NCBI RefSeq assembly: GCF_023343835.1
Contig: NC_064437.1
Location: forward strand, 48,489,972-48,553,971
Length of the DNA stretch: 64,000 nucleotides
From: Lagopus muta
Lineage: Eukaryota; Chordata; Aves; Galliformes; Phasianidae
Reading direction: 5' to 3'
Below are positions 56,901 to 59,900 of this stretch, in pieces. The notes below the pieces were generated by a model. It worked only from the letters and a program-made list of their open reading frames with translations. It searched no databases and was not told the origin of the DNA. The first letter of the stretch is position 1, and each line of letters starts with the position of its first letter. The position numbers and the translations under genes were made by a program.

Positions 56901-59900
56901 CCTGAGTTGAGAGAGAGTCAAAAAGGGCTGTTAGGCATCTCAGATTAGAGATTTACTTTACCTTGGTGAAAATTCATCTGGGAGAACAGTGGTGAGGTGT
57001 CTGGTATTTTCTCATGTAGCCTCTTCCTTATCACATGACTTCTATTAAGCTGAGAAGTTGTACTGTCTTCAGTGGCTATTCGTTCTACCTAGAAAACGAT
57101 GGTAATGCAAGTCAATGTCACGTGATATGTGGACTTCAGACACTCATTAGAAAGTGATCCTTGCCCTTTGCTGATTTGCATTTTGTAAGCAACTTTATTT
57201 TCTTAGGCAGGCTTCACAAAGCAGGACCGACCTTTTAGGGCTTTGTGCTTTTGTGCTGGATGTTTAAGGAATACCTTCTGTTGCAGTGGGAAATAGAGTA
57301 ATAGCACAGGGGAAAAAGTCCCCTCAGAATGCTAAGGAATACTTGTTGAAAGCAGAAGAAATATTTGCAATGTGTTTCAGTTTCATTCAGCTTGTCAACA
57401 AAAATTGTTTGCTGATATTTCAGAGCTTGAAAAAGACTCAATTGTTCACTTATTTAAGGCTTCATAGTCAGGCAGGGTTGTACTGTAAATGTTCTCCACC
57501 AGCTAAGGAAGTTAAATGAAATTCTCAATGTGGTATAAAAGTGTTTCCTTTGAATATCACAAAGAAAGTCTGAAGCCGAAGTGGTAATGGGAAAATCTCT
57601 CTTGTGTAAAGTCCATTCGTTGGTGAATATGAAGTCTCAGTAGAGGTTAAGGTAGTTTCAGTTATTAATCAAAGGAAAGACTTATAGAAATCCAGCAGTC
57701 TAGTGCAAGTGCAAAAGGTGGATGCCTATAATTTCCCAGGATTGTGGCATGAGAAATGATTTTGTTGCTTTTTTGGCTCATACACATACCCACTCAATTT
57801 TCTGCATAGAAGCCTAGAAACAAATTTCACTTTAACTTGGACAAGCATGCATTGAAAAGGAGATTAAGTAGGAGAATAGTACCTACCTCACTGACACTTT
57901 CCAGGACAAATTGGACCATTTTCTTTATGTAGATATTTGCTGGTAAGGAAGAAGATTCCTTCTGATGTGCTTCACATACTTCCAGAATTGACTCAGGAGA
58001 AAGTCTTTTATATGGCAGATCTTCACATAGTGTTAGCAACAGACTGTGTAATTGGTCACTCAGCTGGAGGGACTGAGTCAACATGGAGGTACAGTTAAAT
58101 CACACCTCACAGTCATCTGAAATCCTGTCTAAACTGGGATCAGTAAGGCTTTCATCATGAGTGAGAAATGGGCATTAACTTCCTTTAGACTTAGTGACAA
58201 TCCTGGACAGGCAGTAGAACAGCACTAAATGGAGTCTCTAATGGGATATAGGGTAGCCTTGAAGGGAACTGGTATATACAAGGAGGACCATCAGTTTGTG
58301 TAGAAGCTTCCAGGTGACAGCCAGCAACTCAGTCTGCTCCATGTCTTTGCTAATTAGACTGTGCATCATAAAGATTCATGTAATAAGCACTAGCTTAATA
58401 AAGTTAAGAAGTTATGCAAGCCAAAACTGTTGCCATAGAGACCAACTACTGAAATTTTAGAGTCATTAAACTTCTGGACTCTTTTCCCTTATACCATGTA
58501 TAACCTCTAAAAGCTAGTGCTTTCCGAGTTAAGAGCATGCAGTCAAAGTATGGGTATAGAAATGAAGTGAAACGTGTGCTACACATTTTTGAAAAGTTCA
58601 TGAACAAGCAAGATATGCGAAGTTTCACTTAGCAATAGAATGTGTCCAGAAGTTTTTATTCCATCATCTCATCCATTCTTTGAAAAAACGCATGTGAAGC
58701 ACCAGAATCATGTGGAAATGAAGATTATTCTTTCAGCCCTACCTATCTTAGGGAATTTCTTATTATGGTCTTTGAACAAGTAATCTTTACTTTTAAAAGA
58801 AAATTAATCGTAATAGAAACAGTTCTGCTTCTCAAAAAGGAAAAATAAAATAAAGAAAGGAGAGATAAGAGGCCTAACTAAATTCCTTATCTGCATGAAT
58901 TGGTATTTTTTATAAAGCCTGTGCCTTTATGCAAACATTCCAATCAGCCATATTCTTTTTAGTGGTCCAAAACTAACAGCCACTTTTACTGAGACTTCAT
59001 GTTACACTTCTCAGTCTTTGACCATACCAAGAGTGAGATAGAATAAAAGAAAACAAAAATGTTTATATTACTGGCCTGGTTTGGAGGAACCTGATAGTCT
59101 GCTGACCAATAGAGAGTCATTCCTAAGGAATACACCAACATCTGTCAAAACAGAAAGGGAGACCCTTTATGAAATCTTTATACATAAATTTTTCCAACTG
59201 TAGTCAGATTTGTTTAACATCATTAGAAACCAATTTTGACAGTAGATACCTGGTACGCTGCATGAAACCCCACAACCTTTCCTTCACAAGGTCTTATCAA
59301 GATCTTTTTTGTAGTATACCTCACCTTTGTTAGTCCGATGCGCTGGTTTTTATTCTGTCTGTGGAGTAATTCTGGTGCACTGAAAGGGATGGCTTCTGTC
59401 TGAGATGCATTGTTTTGGAAGGACAAATTTCCTTCAGCAGACAGTAGTACTGACCATGGACAAATCACACAGATGGCAGGGTCTGAAAAATGGTAAAGAA
59501 GATAATGGAGTTCTTGTGGATTTCAGTGAGCTGAGAAAATCATTTTGCTAGGATCCACACAGCTAAATCCATTACTAATGCTTCCAGAAGATATACTCTG
59601 AAGTCCATGTAGTCATATTCTTTTATGCCTAGCTGATTTTGTCACCTGGAATTTAGTGATTTGAGATTTGATTTCTATCTCTCAGTTCCACTTATAAAAA
59701 CAATATACTGACTGGTCTTGGAGCTTACCCTCAGCCTTGCCCAATGGCTGGTTGCTTCTTAGAAACTGTTGTGTTCTCCTTAAAAATATCCATGGCATTG
59801 ATCAGTGATATTCATATTCATATTCAGTGATCTGAGCCAGAAGTGGAAGCAGGAGGTTGGTCAGCCTTCTGTAAACCCTACATGTATGCATGCACGTGCT

